NCBI RefSeq assembly: GCF_002575655.3
Contig: NC_053037.3
Span: 506,052,544-506,116,543 of the forward strand
Direction of reading: 5' to 3'
Source: Aegilops tauschii subsp. strangulata
Taxonomy: Eukaryota; Streptophyta; Magnoliopsida; Poales; Poaceae
Length of the DNA stretch: 64,000 nt
A program made the translations under genes and the position numbers. Under the pieces are notes generated by a model. The model was not told where the DNA came from. It searched no databases and worked only from the letters and a program-made list of their open reading frames with translations. Positions 35,224 to 45,830 of the stretch are shown piece after piece. How positions within the stretch are numbered: the first letter of the stretch is position 1; every line of letters starts with the position of its first letter.

Positions 35224-36724
35224 TGAAAGTGCGTTATATCGACTAGAGGGGGTGAATAGGCGATTTTTATAAATTCTTCACCGAGGAATTTGTGGGTGAG
35301 GAAATTCCTTAGCGAAGAACTACTTGCAGCGGAATAAGTACTCAAAAGTATGCATAGCAGAACACAAGCATAGTCATCATGATGAAATGAAAACAAGCAC
35401 AGAGTACAGAAAGCGTAAACACAGGATGAAGACAAACAGACTGAGAAAATTGAACTGAGGAAATTGAGAAAGTCTTCAGTCAAAGTCTTCAAACACAGAT
35501 ATGAACAATTGCACAACACAGGAATGAGGAAATGAAAGAGTTGAGGAAATAGAACCAGTTGGCTTGGTGAAGACAATGATTTGGTAGACCAGTTCCAACT
35601 GCTGTCTCAGTTGTACGTCTGGTCGGAGCGGCTAGGTATTTAAACCTGAGGACACACAGTCCCGGACACACAGTCCTCACCGTATTCTCCTTGAGCTAAG
35701 GTCACACAGACCTCGCCCAATCACTCGTGGTAAGTCTTCAGGTGACTTCCGAACCTTCACAAACTCGGTCACTCAGCGATCCACAATTTCCTCTTGGATG
35801 CTCTAGACCATGACGCCTAACCGTCTGGAAGAAGCACAATCTTCAAAGGTAACAAGCGTCGGATCCACACAGGATCAATCTCTTCAGTGATGCTCAATCA
35901 CTTTGGGTTTGTAGGTGTTTGGGTTTGGGATTTTTCCTCACTTGATGATTTTCGCTCAAAGTCCTCAGAGGATGGGATGCTCTCAAATGACAAGTGTCAG
36001 TTTCTCTCAGAGCAGTCAACCAGCTAGTGGTTGTAGGGGGCGGCTATTTATAGTCTAGCGAGCAGCCCGACATGATAAGACATAAATGCCCTTAAATGAT
36101 ATGACCGTTAGGTGGGTAGATATTTTGGGACAGCTGGCGCATAGCACAACAACAGTCGGAAATTTGAGTATCAAATTCCTCAAGGCTATCATGTTCCTCA
36201 CTGTGTAGGCAATCCGCACTGGCGAATTCCTAACTCCTCAGTCAGAACAAATTCCTCAGAGACCAGAAGAACTTCGTCTCTGTCACTGAAGAATATGACT
36301 GAACTGTATGAGATTTCCAATGGCTTCACTCGAAGGGATTGGTAGGTGTAGAATTTTGAGTTGAGCATCACATGGAAATTTTTCCTTAGTATTTCCTCGA
36401 CCCCCTTTAACAGTACGGTGTTTCCTATGACTCAAGAAAGAGAAAATGAAACTGCGAAAACAAAAGTCTTCATGCTTCATGTTCCTCAAATGAATACCAA
36501 GTCTTCAAGGTCACACCAATTTCTTCACTTTCAAAGTCTTCAGAAAGTCTTCCGAAATCCAAAGTCTTCAGTCGAAGAACTTCATTTTTAGGGGTCGACT
36601 TTCTCTGTAAATATCAAACTCCTCATAGACTTATAGACCTGTGTACACTCATAAACACATTAGTCCCTTAACCTATAAGTCTTCAATACACCAAAATCAC
36701 TAAGGGGCACTAGATGCACTTACA
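35224..36724 (-). repeat. 5' LTR of M
   Basis: 1501 bp, plus-strand ends tgaaagtgcg and gcacttaca, TATA box (minus) at 36045-36053. It is followed by catgg and G2 sequence. Confidence 0.93.
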
Positions 36725-37246
36725 CATGGCAATCCCTACTCCTCGCATTAACATCAATTGATGGGCATCTCCGTAGCCCATTGATTAGCCTCGTTGATGT
36801 GAGACTTTCTCCTTTTTTGTCTTCCCACGTAACCCCTACCATTATACCTTATTCCACCATAGTGCTATATCCATGGCTTGCGCTCATGTATTGCGTAAGA
36901 GTTGAAAAGGCTGAAGCGCGTTAAAAGTATGAACCAATTGCTTGGCTAAAACCGGGGTCGTACATGATATGAATACTTTGTGTGGGGAAGATGGAGCGTA
37001 GCCAAACTATATGATTTTGTAGGGATAACTTGCTTTGGCTATGTTATTTTGATAAGACATAATTGCTTAGTTAGTATGCTTGAAATATTATTGTTTTTAT
37101 GTCAATATTAAACTTTTATCTTGAATCATATCAAATCTGAACATTCATGCCACAATGAGAAGAATTACATTGAAATTATGCCAAGTAGCATTCCGCATCA
37201 AAAATTCTGTTTTTATCATTTACCTACTCGAGAACGAGCAGGAATT
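36725..37246 (+). other. 3' untranslated region of G2, second part
   Basis: Continues the G2 sequence after M and matches G1 from about 5550 to 6077. No gene. Confidence 0.85.
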
Positions 37247-37261
37247 AAGCTTGGGGATGCT
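37247..37261 (+). promoter_or_regulatory. Polypurine tract of G2
   Basis: aagcttggggatgct, directly before the 3' LTR, identical to the G1 tract. Confidence 0.7.
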
Positions 37262-38836
37262 TGATACATCTCCAACGTATCTATAATTTTTGATTGCTCC
37301 ATGCTATATTATATTCTGTTTTGGACATTATTGGGCTTTATTATTCACTTTTATATTATTTTTGGGACTAACCTATTAACTGGAGGCCCAGCCCAGAATT
37401 GCTGTTTTTTTGCCTATTTCAGAGTTTCGCAGAAAAAGAATATCAAACGGAGTCCAAACGGAATGAAACCTTTGGGAACGTGATTTTCGAAACGAACATG
37501 ATCCAGAGGACTTGGACCCTACGTCAAGAAACAAAAGAGGAGGCCACGAGGTAGGGGGCGCGCCTACCCCCCCAGGCGCGCCCTCCACCCTTGTGGGCCC
37601 CCTTTTGCTCCACCGGCGTACTCCTTCCTCCTATATATACCTATGTACCCCCAAACGATCAGATACGGAGCCAAAAACCTAATTCCACCACCGCAACCTT
37701 CTGTACCCATGAGATCCCATCTTGGGGCCTGTTCCGGAGCTCCGCTAGAGGGGGCATCGATCACGGAGGGCTTCTACATCAACACCATAGCCCCTCCGAT
37801 GATGTGTGAGTAGTTTACCTCAGACCTTCGGGTCCATAGTTATTAGCTAGATGGCTTCTTCTCTCTTTTTGGATCTCAATACAATGTTCTCCCCCTCTCT
37901 CGTGGAGATCTATTCGATGTAATCTTCTTTTGCGGTGTGTTTGTTGAGACTGATGAATTGTGGGTTTATGATCAAGTTTATCTATGAACAATATTTGAAT
38001 CTTCTCTGAATTCTTTTATGTATGATTGGTTATCTTTGCAAGTCTCTTCGAATTATCAGTTTGGTTTGGCCTACTAGATTGGTGTTTCTTGCAATGGGAG
38101 AAGTGCTTAGATTTGGGTTCAATCTTGCGGTGTCCTTTCCCAGTGACAGTAGGGGCAGCAAGGCACGTATTGTATTGTTGCCATCGAGGATAACAAGATA
38201 GGGTTTTTATCATATTGCATGAATTTATCCCTCTATATCATGTCATCTTGCATAAGGTGTTACTCTATTCTTATGATCTTAATACTCTAGATGCATGCTG
38301 GATAGCGGTCGATGTGTGGAGTAATAGTAGTAGATGCAGGCAGGAGTCGGTCTACTTGTCTCGGACGTGATGCCTATATACATGATCATACCTAGATATT
38401 CTCATAACTATGCTCAATTCTGTCAATTGCTCAACAGTAATTTGTTCACCCACCGTAAAATACTTATGCTCTTGAGAGAAGCCACTAGTGAAACCTATGG
38501 CCCCCGGGTCTATCTTCATCATATTAATCTTCCAACACTTAGTTATTTCCGTTGCTTTTTACCTTGCTTTTATTTTACCTTGTATCTTTATCATAAAAAC
38601 ACCAAAAATATTATCCTATCATATCTATTAGATCTCACTCTCGTAAGTGACAGTGTAGGGATTGACAACCCCTTATCGCGTTGGTTGCGAGGATTTATTT
38701 GTTTTGTGTAGGTGCGAGGGACTCGCGCGTAGCCTCCTACTGGATTGATACCTTGGTTCTCAAAAACTGAGGGAAATACTTACGCTACTTTGCTGCATCA
38801 CCCTTTCCTCTTCAACGCAGTGCTCAAGAGGTAGCA
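37262..38836 (+). repeat. 3' LTR of G2
   Basis: 1575 bp. It starts tgatacatctcc (one change from the usual tgatacgtctcc) and lacks about ten bases (agggaaaacc) near its end compared with the 5' LTR. TATA box at 37632-37639. Followed by atgac and the transposase gene. Confidence 0.92.
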
Positions 38837-39333
38837 ATGACATAAATGGATACACGTTCTACACTGAGGAACGTGATAAGAAGACCTCGTGTCAGAACAG
38901 CTCTGTTCGAATAGAATGCATGACTGTAAATGAAGCTGATAAAAGGGTATACTATGGAACCATCAAAGAGATTTGGGAGCTTGACTATGTGAAAGTTAAG
39001 GTGGCATTATTCAGGTGCGCATGGATCCCTCTTGGTCAGGTAAGGATTGATGAGTACAGGAAGACCTGTATCAACAGGACAACAATGGCATATCACGCGG
39101 ACCCATTCATTCTTGCCAGCGATGCTACCCTGATTTTCTTTGTGGAAGACCCCTTGCATCAGAACGGCCATTTAGCGATGCATGGGAAGAGAAGGGTACT
39201 GGGTGTCAACGATGTTGCCGATGAGGACGAGTATGATGAATTTGATGAGTTGCCAGCCAAGGAATCACGCACCCGTGTAACAGAGCAGCGTAAAATCATA
39301 AAAAAAACCCAAGTTCATTCAGGGTCAACTTAA
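38837..39333 (+). pseudogene. CACTA TNP2 transposase, C-terminal DUF4216-like part
   Basis: From 38842 the frame reads INGYTFYTEERDKKTSCQNS and continues with YYGTIKEIWELDYVKVKVAL, CAWI and DPFILASDATLIFFVED. These are features of the DUF4216 domain that follows DUF4218 in TNP2 proteins. After removal of G2 and one atgac it is in frame with the segment ending TYQAYD at 16719. A D/E-rich stretch (DEDEYDEFDELP) and a basic tail precede the stop at 39331-39333. The segment is intact on its own, but the upstream gene is frameshifted. Confidence 0.85.
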
Positions 39334-39906
39334 TGATCCCAGTTCCCCCATGTACATGGGAGTTAAGCCGTAAGACTAGTCTTTATGCCTACCCTGCAAC
39401 TTAATTCGTTCAATATAGAACTGTCGCGTGTACTGAATTTGTGAGTTATGCCCGGTTTTCTGTTGATGTAAGAACCGTTAATATGTTGACCTTGGTATGC
39501 TGTCAGCTCAGGCAATGAATATGAACTATTTTTTGTTATTATTATTATATCATAGAGGTAGCACACCCAATTGATCTCACTACAGTATGTGTGAACAAAA
39601 ATATGCAATCTGGTTTGCGAATAGCACACGCTTCGTTGATGAAAGTCGTGTGCCGACCAACCCCCGCCACCTCGCCCACGATCTGAGTCGTGCCTTTTGA
39701 TTGGCCAGAACCCAAACCCCACGGATCGTACTTCTGCACCGTTGGATGATCCCAGATAGAACGGCGATCCTCATCGCTTTCGACAGCACATGCAGTTCCG
39801 GTTGTAATTTTATTTTTATGCACAAAATGCAGGTTAATCTCAAAAAATGTCTTAAATATAGCTAACGATACCTAAAATTCACCAGAAAATCAAATCCGTG
39901 GTATAA
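39334..39906 (+). other. CACTA 3' noncoding region
   Basis: Subterminal-like words recur (tggtttgcgaatagcacacg, gtcgtgtgccgacc). No gene. The expected right terminus, which would end cagtagtg, is absent, so the transposon is truncated around here. Confidence 0.5.
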
Positions 39907-40285
39907 TGGTGATTGCGTACCGTGGAAATTTTTATGAGGCTAAACGATGAAGTCACCGGCCACAGGAGTTTGAATTGACACGTCTCCTTTTGGAAAACCA
40001 TGATCCTTCATGTGAGATGCTCCAGTTTGGAAGGAGCGGTCATCAAAACTTGTGCCAAACTTTACCAATTTTTTCCACGGGGTCGTGAGAGCACGCCACA
40101 GGCACACATCGATTTTGATAATGTCCGAACTCCATCTGAATTTCCTGTAATTAAAATACCAACTAGGCCTACGCCAGTGGCCGCACCTTGCGGCCGAAAT
40201 GTTTGAAACTTCTCCTCGCTTCTCGAACAAACAGATGAAAACTCAGAAAGCGACGCACAAATGATCTGTACACCTTTGCTAGGCT
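39907..40285. other. Unidentified segment, possibly low-copy
   Basis: No recognised repeat or gene. The first 45 bases (about 39909-39953, with taccgtggaaa and aaacgatgaa) resemble 63931-63975 at the window's right end. Short frames on both strands match nothing I know. Confidence 0.4.
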
Positions 40286-40495
40286 GATAGTAAGGGGGTA
40301 TCATAGCTAGTATCATGCATGCCAACTAGGCAATTTTGATGAGCTGTCATAGAATTAATTAAATAAAGAAAAAGAGGGTTAAGTATCATATCATGAAACC
40401 GTCTCATAATAAATGCTATGCTACTATGTGTCATGCATGACAATATAAATAAAGTACTACATATGATACTAGCTACTCTATGATACTATGCATTA
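40286..40495. mobile_element. Tourist-like MITE fragment
   Basis: It starts ggctgatagtaagggggtatcat and has the tatcat/atgata words of the family seen at 49623-49875, 50188-50602 and 63395-63925. The right terminus is not visible. Confidence 0.5.
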
Positions 40496-40522
40496 GAGCA
40501 AGTACACAATAAAGTGACATAT

Positions 40523-41343
40523 GACTAGCCACAATGGGTAGTAACATAGAATGTTACTAGTCTATGTTACTACCTCTATAGTGGGGAGTAACATATGTGT
40601 AGTAACATGCAACACTTCATTTATTAGGCTATAGACTCATCTTGCCTTGAGATGTGTGATGTTACTCATACTACTAGTAAGACTACCCACAGTGGGAGTA
40701 ACATAGGTAGTAACATCACACATATCTAGATAAAATAGATGATGTGGCAAGCAATAAATGAAGAAATGGAGGAAAGTGGTAACATAGCTAGTTACCAGTA
40801 GTATGAGTATTTAACATCACACATATCAAGGCAAAATGAGTCTATAGCCTAATAAATGAAGTGTTGCATCTTACCACACATATGTTACTCCCCACTATAG
40901 AGGTAGTAACATAGACTAGTAACATGTGCATGTTACTACCCATTGTGGCCAGACTACCTACAGTGGGAGTAACATAGGTAGTAACATCACACATATCTAG
41001 ATAAAATAGATGATGTGGCAAGCAATAAATGAAGAAATGGAGGAAAGTGGTAACATAGCTAGTTACTAGTAGTATGAGTAAGATCACACATATCAAGGCA
41101 AAACGAGTCTATAGCCTAATAAATGAAGTGTTGCATGTTACCACACATATGTTACTCCCCACTATAGAGGAAGTAACATAGACTAGTAACATGTTACTAT
41201 TCTATGTTACTACCCATTGTGGCCAGTCTAACTAGCTATGTTACCACTTTCCTCTCTTTCTTCATTTATTGCTTGCCACATCATCTATTTTATCTAGATA
41301 CATGTGATGTTACTACCTATGTTACTCCCACTGTGGGTAGTCT
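40523..41343. mobile_element. MITE array with tandem and inverted copies
   Basis: Two direct copies of a unit of about 270 bp (40681-40951 and 40952-41226) are flanked by partial copies in the opposite orientation (40523-40677 and 41227-41343). Unit ends read gactacccacagtgggag and cattgtggccag, and gtaacatag words pack the unit. The whole can fold back on itself. The ends and size suit PIF/Harbinger-type MITEs. Confidence 0.75.
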
Positions 41344-41540
41344 AAGCAGGCTATAAGGAATAGAATAATATATATGTGCTTATTAGTTGGAGGAAAGAGA
41401 AGAGAAGCGGGCTCTTGGTTAGTAGAGCCAGCTGCAACACGAGACCCAAGACACTTTGTGAGGATGTAAGGTGGGCCAACTATTCATAAACTAGTACGTA
41501 TATAAAACTTCTTATTATACATGCCAGCTAAGAGGTTGGC

Positions 41541-44500
41541 TGTGGCACCCCGGCTCAGAGAAAACCGGAACGCCCCGTATTCCAGCCCAGAGATCACGGT
41601 GAAGTCTTCTAGAATACGGCACTGCTTAGTATAGAACAAACCAGCTCTCTATTACAACACGGATATGAATCCAAGGGTTCCGATATTACAATGAATAACA
41701 TCGGCACGGCGACCCTACGCCAACCACGGTTGCTCTATACAAGCAGCATAACAACTCGAAGCAGCGGAACAACTACTGGCAGCGGAATAACGAACGGCGA
41801 TGATGGACTCCAATCCACAGGGACTCTGGCTGGAACGCTTATCCTGGCTCGCGAACACAGGAACAACACCAAACAAGCAAGCAATCCAGGCACGACCTGC
41901 AAGCTGGCATGACACGCCAGGTCAGTACATTGAATGTACTTGCAAGCTCACAGTAACCAGAAGCATTCAAGACAAACAACAACATGGCAATTACAGGTTA
42001 AGCAGGAAATCTTCATGAGGTCATCAGGATAACATAACATGAACATAATATCGCTAGATCATGGCATGAACATATAAATCTGATGATACTAGCATGCAAC
42101 ATGATGACACTACATGCACCAATTATTCTGTTCGGGTTACCTCGTAACCATCACATGCATCACTTACCAACCTCAGACATTAGACGATCATCTCAGGATC
42201 AAATCAAGCTTGGTATAAACAATACCGTAGTAATCATCAAATGACCACAAGGAGCTTGATCTTTACCCATGATTCTCGCACAACATCACGAATATCCAAC
42301 AACTCGGTATCCTCGATACCACGGTGATCATTCTGGCGATCACAACCATGACCAACACTTGGTCTCAAACAGTGATCTTCCCGGCGATCACAACCAACTT
42401 ATCTCACCATCGAACCGGGGTGGCTATTAAGCACATTATTATTATTACTGTTGACTCATAGTGGGACCGACTATGAATAGGGCACTTATCCGCGGGCGCG
42501 GCTATCGATAGATTTAATATACACTCTGCAGAGGTTAGTACACTGTACCCACACTACGGAACCCATGGCCTCGCACTCCCATTTGGGTGGACCAACGGCG
42601 TTCCGACAAAACCGATCTACTGCCATGACACTCTCCCGGCCACTCCGACGCACTCCCAACTGGGCTAGTCCTGGGTGGCCCCGAGTCTACCAAAGACACA
42701 ACGACCACCGCCGTGGCCAAAACGTCCCTCACGGTGACCGGATCCATAACAACAACCACGGGCACACAAGGTTATGTCTGCTTATCGGGCCAGGGTACGC
42801 ACGCCCATAACCTTCCCTCGTTGGAGGCACCGGCGAGAGGCACGACAATAGACCCAGTTAGGACCTTCCCATATGGGTAAGCGTGGTTGCACTGGTCAGT
42901 TCAATTTGGTGGCACCATGACTCAGCCAACAGTTGTTCAAGTTCAATTTAATCCAGTTAAACTTGAATGCAAATATGCTGAGCCATGATAAAATACATGA
43001 TGCAATTACAATGCATGAGCATGAATATCAACATAATCATGAGAGAACCACATAACTATCCACCATATTAACAATGAATCATATCCAACTAAGCATGGCA
43101 TACTGACTAGCATGAACATCATAAGTAAATACTTCTCCGAAACATAGCATGACCACTAGCATCAACAATAAATATCATGCAAGAACATATCAACAATGCC
43201 ATCATGCAAGCATTTAACCGACTGGATGCAAAGGAACATCCATAAAGATGGTACTCGGGACAGATGGCAGTCATGCACCGAAGACCGTTACCAACATCAA
43301 CATGTACTACTAGCAAGCATAAGCATGTGAGAGGAATACTAGCAACTAGTAGGGCCTGATAACCAGGTGCATAACAACATAGCAAGAAAGTAAGCACTAA
43401 CCCAGAAGCATTACCGAAACAACGATAACCATATTTTAAACAAGCAAACATTTATTAAATATTCAAGTTGAAAACCATGGCTACTGCATGACTATCATGC
43501 AAGTGGGTATTGTGGCTTGCCTGGGGACGAAGAATACACCGGGAGAAAGTGCGAGAAGCTTGCGGAAAGAATCACCGGAAAACGTTCTCTCCCAGAGGGG
43601 GCTGACTAAGCGTAAGGGAAAAATGGTCATTTTCAAAATGTTAAAACATAGTGAAAATGATACCAACAGAACGGGCTCGACGAGACGAAGAAGTGGGCGT
43701 TGGATTCACCTCAAACGGAGTTGCGAGCAAAAAGTTATAAGGGTTTTTCTGCTAGGGACATATCTGTAATAAAATCATCACAAACAGGCCCTCAGCAGGA
43801 AAAACAGAACGCGCCTTTTCTGAAAATATGTTTTCCATAAGGGAAAACGCATTTTCGCCCGAGGAAGGATCTGATTACGCTTTTGTTAAGCGAAGACGTA
43901 CTCCACAGAGTACGCCTCCACTTAACCACGTCAGCAGGCCGGCCCGGTCAGCGCAGAGAGGCCGACAGGCGGGGCCCATGGACGGGGTCAACGTCGTCTT
44001 CGCCTCGCCCGCACTCGCCCGCGGTCCAGAAGGAGGTCGCCGGCGCGGGGGCTCGTCCGGCCGGCTCCGGCCATCCCCGCCTTGCTCGACCTATGGGCGA
44101 GCTCAGCAGGAGTAGCCGCACCCGTCTGCGGAGAGCACGGGCTCCGGGAAGGACCGAGGCAAGAGGGAGCAAGGACATGGCGGACGGTGGCGACGGGCAC
44201 CGACGGGGCTCGCGGCCAACAACCACCAGAGGAGGAGGGAGAGGGCTCGGGCGGCTCTGGGGTGTGGATGGGGGCCTCTGGAGGTGGAAGCAGGAGGGGA
44301 GGAGACCGGGGCTGCTCGGATTCGAGCGGAGCCCGACGGCGGCCATGGCGGTAGAGAGAGGTGGGGAGGGGCTCTGGAGCTCGAGGGAGAGGCCCGGGAG
44401 GTTGCTGGAGATGAGGCAAAGGCGATGGAGTGCTCGGGAGAGGCTCGGGTGGCCTTATATAGGAAGAGGGGCGAGGTGCCGAGCTGTCGTCGCCGCGGAC

Positions 44501-45428
44501 GCGTGGCCGGCGCCACGGACGCGTGTGAGCGCGCATGGGCTCGGAGGCAGGCGACGAGGGAGGCACAGAGGAGAGCTCAGGGGGAGGAGGAGGCCAAAGG
44601 AGAAGCAGAGGAAGAAGCCGAGCGCCATTAAAGCTCGGTCGGCCACAGTGCGCCCGTGGGCGCTCGGCGGCGAGCGTTGGTGGGCGTCGGTGAGGAAACG
44701 GACGGAGGGGGAGAGGGGTCCAGGGGAACGGCAACGACGCGGGCGAGCTGCTGGACACGCTCACGCGCATGAAGGTGACGAGAGGAGGAGGGCTATTATA
44801 TGATGATATGAGGGATCATGCAAAATGGAAACTCATTTGGATATGCCTAGCTTGCACCTCCTTCACAAAGCTTCTTTCTGGATAGAAACTTTGGAAAATC
44901 ATAATTAAATAATTACTAGGCAAATGAGGTTGCATTTTGGCATGTGGCAATGATATGGACAGGAAAAGGTGTTCAAGGAGTTTGAGGTCAACTGGGAAAA
45001 GGAAAATAGCACTTGCTTCACAATGTGCCATTTAGGGCAGAATAGGAAATGAATTATTTGAGCATGATGATAAACATGACAAATGAAATATTTTGCCATA
45101 TTTGAGAAAGATATGACCCAAACAATTTATGAGAATTATTTGGGAATTTTAGGAGTGATGGAAATAAAGGTTGCTTCACAACCTAGGGCAATTTGAGTTA
45201 TTCCTTTAATAGAAAAGGAATATTCCCAATAAAAAGAATATTGGGATTTGGGCTAGGATGAAAATGACAGGGTCTATGGAAGGATTTGGGAATGACAAGC
45301 TACTCTGGAAACAAAGAAGAGGGCATCTTCTTCAGTTTCCAGACCACAAAGCCACGGAAAAAGAAAACTCAAGCAAAAACCTCAGAAAAACAAAAGAAAA
45401 AGAATGGGCCAAAAATCAGGCTGTCACA
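41541..45428 (-). mobile_element. Solo-LTR-like unit A (3.9 kb)
   Basis: Plus-strand ends are tgtggcaccccgg and ggctgtcaca. Flanks are ttggc (41536-41540) and ttggt (45429-45433), a duplication with one change. It has no coding capacity for retroelement proteins. Read on the minus strand it has a TATA box (cctatataagg, 44453-44463) followed by a GC-rich leader, as expected of an LTR. The GC-rich part (43900-44770) opens spurious frames on both strands. Confidence 0.65.
44453..44463 (-). promoter_or_regulatory. TATA box of unit A
   Basis: The minus strand reads cctatataagg, followed by cccgagcactcc. Unit B has the weaker counterpart gagctatagga at about 48695 with the same cccgagcactc downstream. 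Confidence 0.5.
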
Positions 45429-45534
45429 TTGGTTGTATATGACATGGCAACTTCTTATAGCCGACCCTTGGCTGTATTATTAACCATGCTCTTAGTGAGG
45501 TAGCTAGTATATCATAGACGACTAGCTAGTATCA

Positions 45535-45806
45535 GACTAGCCACAGTGGGAGTAACTTCAGCAGTAACATCGACTCCAACTCAGCAAACTTGCTTATGTG
45601 GTAATAAGTTAATGAGGAGAGAGATAGTTTCAGTAACTTAGCTAGTTATTGTAACATCACATGTCCCAATGCAATATGAGTCTATAACCTAATAAATGAA
45701 GCTTTGCATGACACTACACTTATGTTACTACCCACTATGAAGGTAGTAACGTATATAGTCTAGGGATATGTGTATGTTACTAGTGTACTCTCCATTGTGG
45801 CTAGTC
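45535..45806. mobile_element. PIF/Harbinger-type MITE
   Basis: 272 bp with inverted ends gactagccacagtgggag and tccattgtggctagtc, and a 3-bp duplication tca (45532-45534, 45807-45809). Related to the array at 40523-41343. Confidence 0.75.
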
Positions 45807-45830
45807 TCATACTCCCTCCTTTCCGGTTTA

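Larger units (their letters stand above)
22165..36724 (-). mobile_element. M: Sirevirus/Maximus-like Copia element with an extra gene, complete ends
   Basis: A 14.56 kb element on the minus strand, with LTRs of 1488 and 1501 bp and the perfect duplication catgg (22160-22164, 36725-36729) inside the G2 3' untranslated region. Minus-strand order: 5' LTR, tRNA-Met primer-binding site, gag, spacer, protease-integrase-reverse transcriptase-RNase H, a region with its own TATA box, a long extra gene, polypurine tract and 3' LTR. The size, tRNA-Met site, Copia pol order and extra gene after pol fit the Sirevirus lineage. All genes carry stops or shifts. Confidence 0.9.
16720..38836 (+). mobile_element. 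G2: complete Athila-like Gypsy element, split by M
   Basis: LTRs at 16720-18305 and 37262-38836 are flanked by the perfect duplication atgac (16715-16719, 38837-38841) within the CACTA transposase gene. Without M and one copy of its duplication the element is about 7.5 kb. It has the same plan as G1: primer-binding site, leader, acidic accessory gene, long 3' untranslated region and polypurine tract. No gag or pol is present. Confidence 0.93.
10963..39906 (+). mobile_element. CACTA (En/Spm) DNA transposon, split by G2, right end not found
   Basis: The left terminus starts cactactgcaggatgttgc at 10963, followed by subterminal repeats, two reverse-strand accessory genes and a plus-strand TNP2 transposase gene. 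G2 sits inside the transposase gene with duplication atgac (16715-16719 and 38837-38841). I find no matching inverted terminus ending cagtagtg downstream; the CACTA-like sequence fades out by about 39.9 kb, so the right boundary is an estimate. Confidence 0.82.
41344..45496. mobile_element. MITE interrupted by solo LTR A
   Basis: The left arm, aagcaggctataagg to gaggttggc (41344-41540), and the right arm, ttgtatatgac to ccatgctcttag (45433-45496), are inverted-repeat-like ends of one small element. It was split by A. Without A it would be about 260 bp. Confidence 0.55.

Noticed and set aside
39940..40325. Possible host-gene exon on the minus strand
   Set aside because: Frames of 87-96 codons overlap and match no family I know. 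A possible splice donor (cacggtacgc) is not enough to call a gene.
43883..44803. Long frames on both strands in GC-rich DNA (up to 306 codons)
   Set aside because: They lie in the GC-rich leader part of unit A, overlap on both strands, and show only R/G/A/P-rich composition with no domain. They are composition artefacts.
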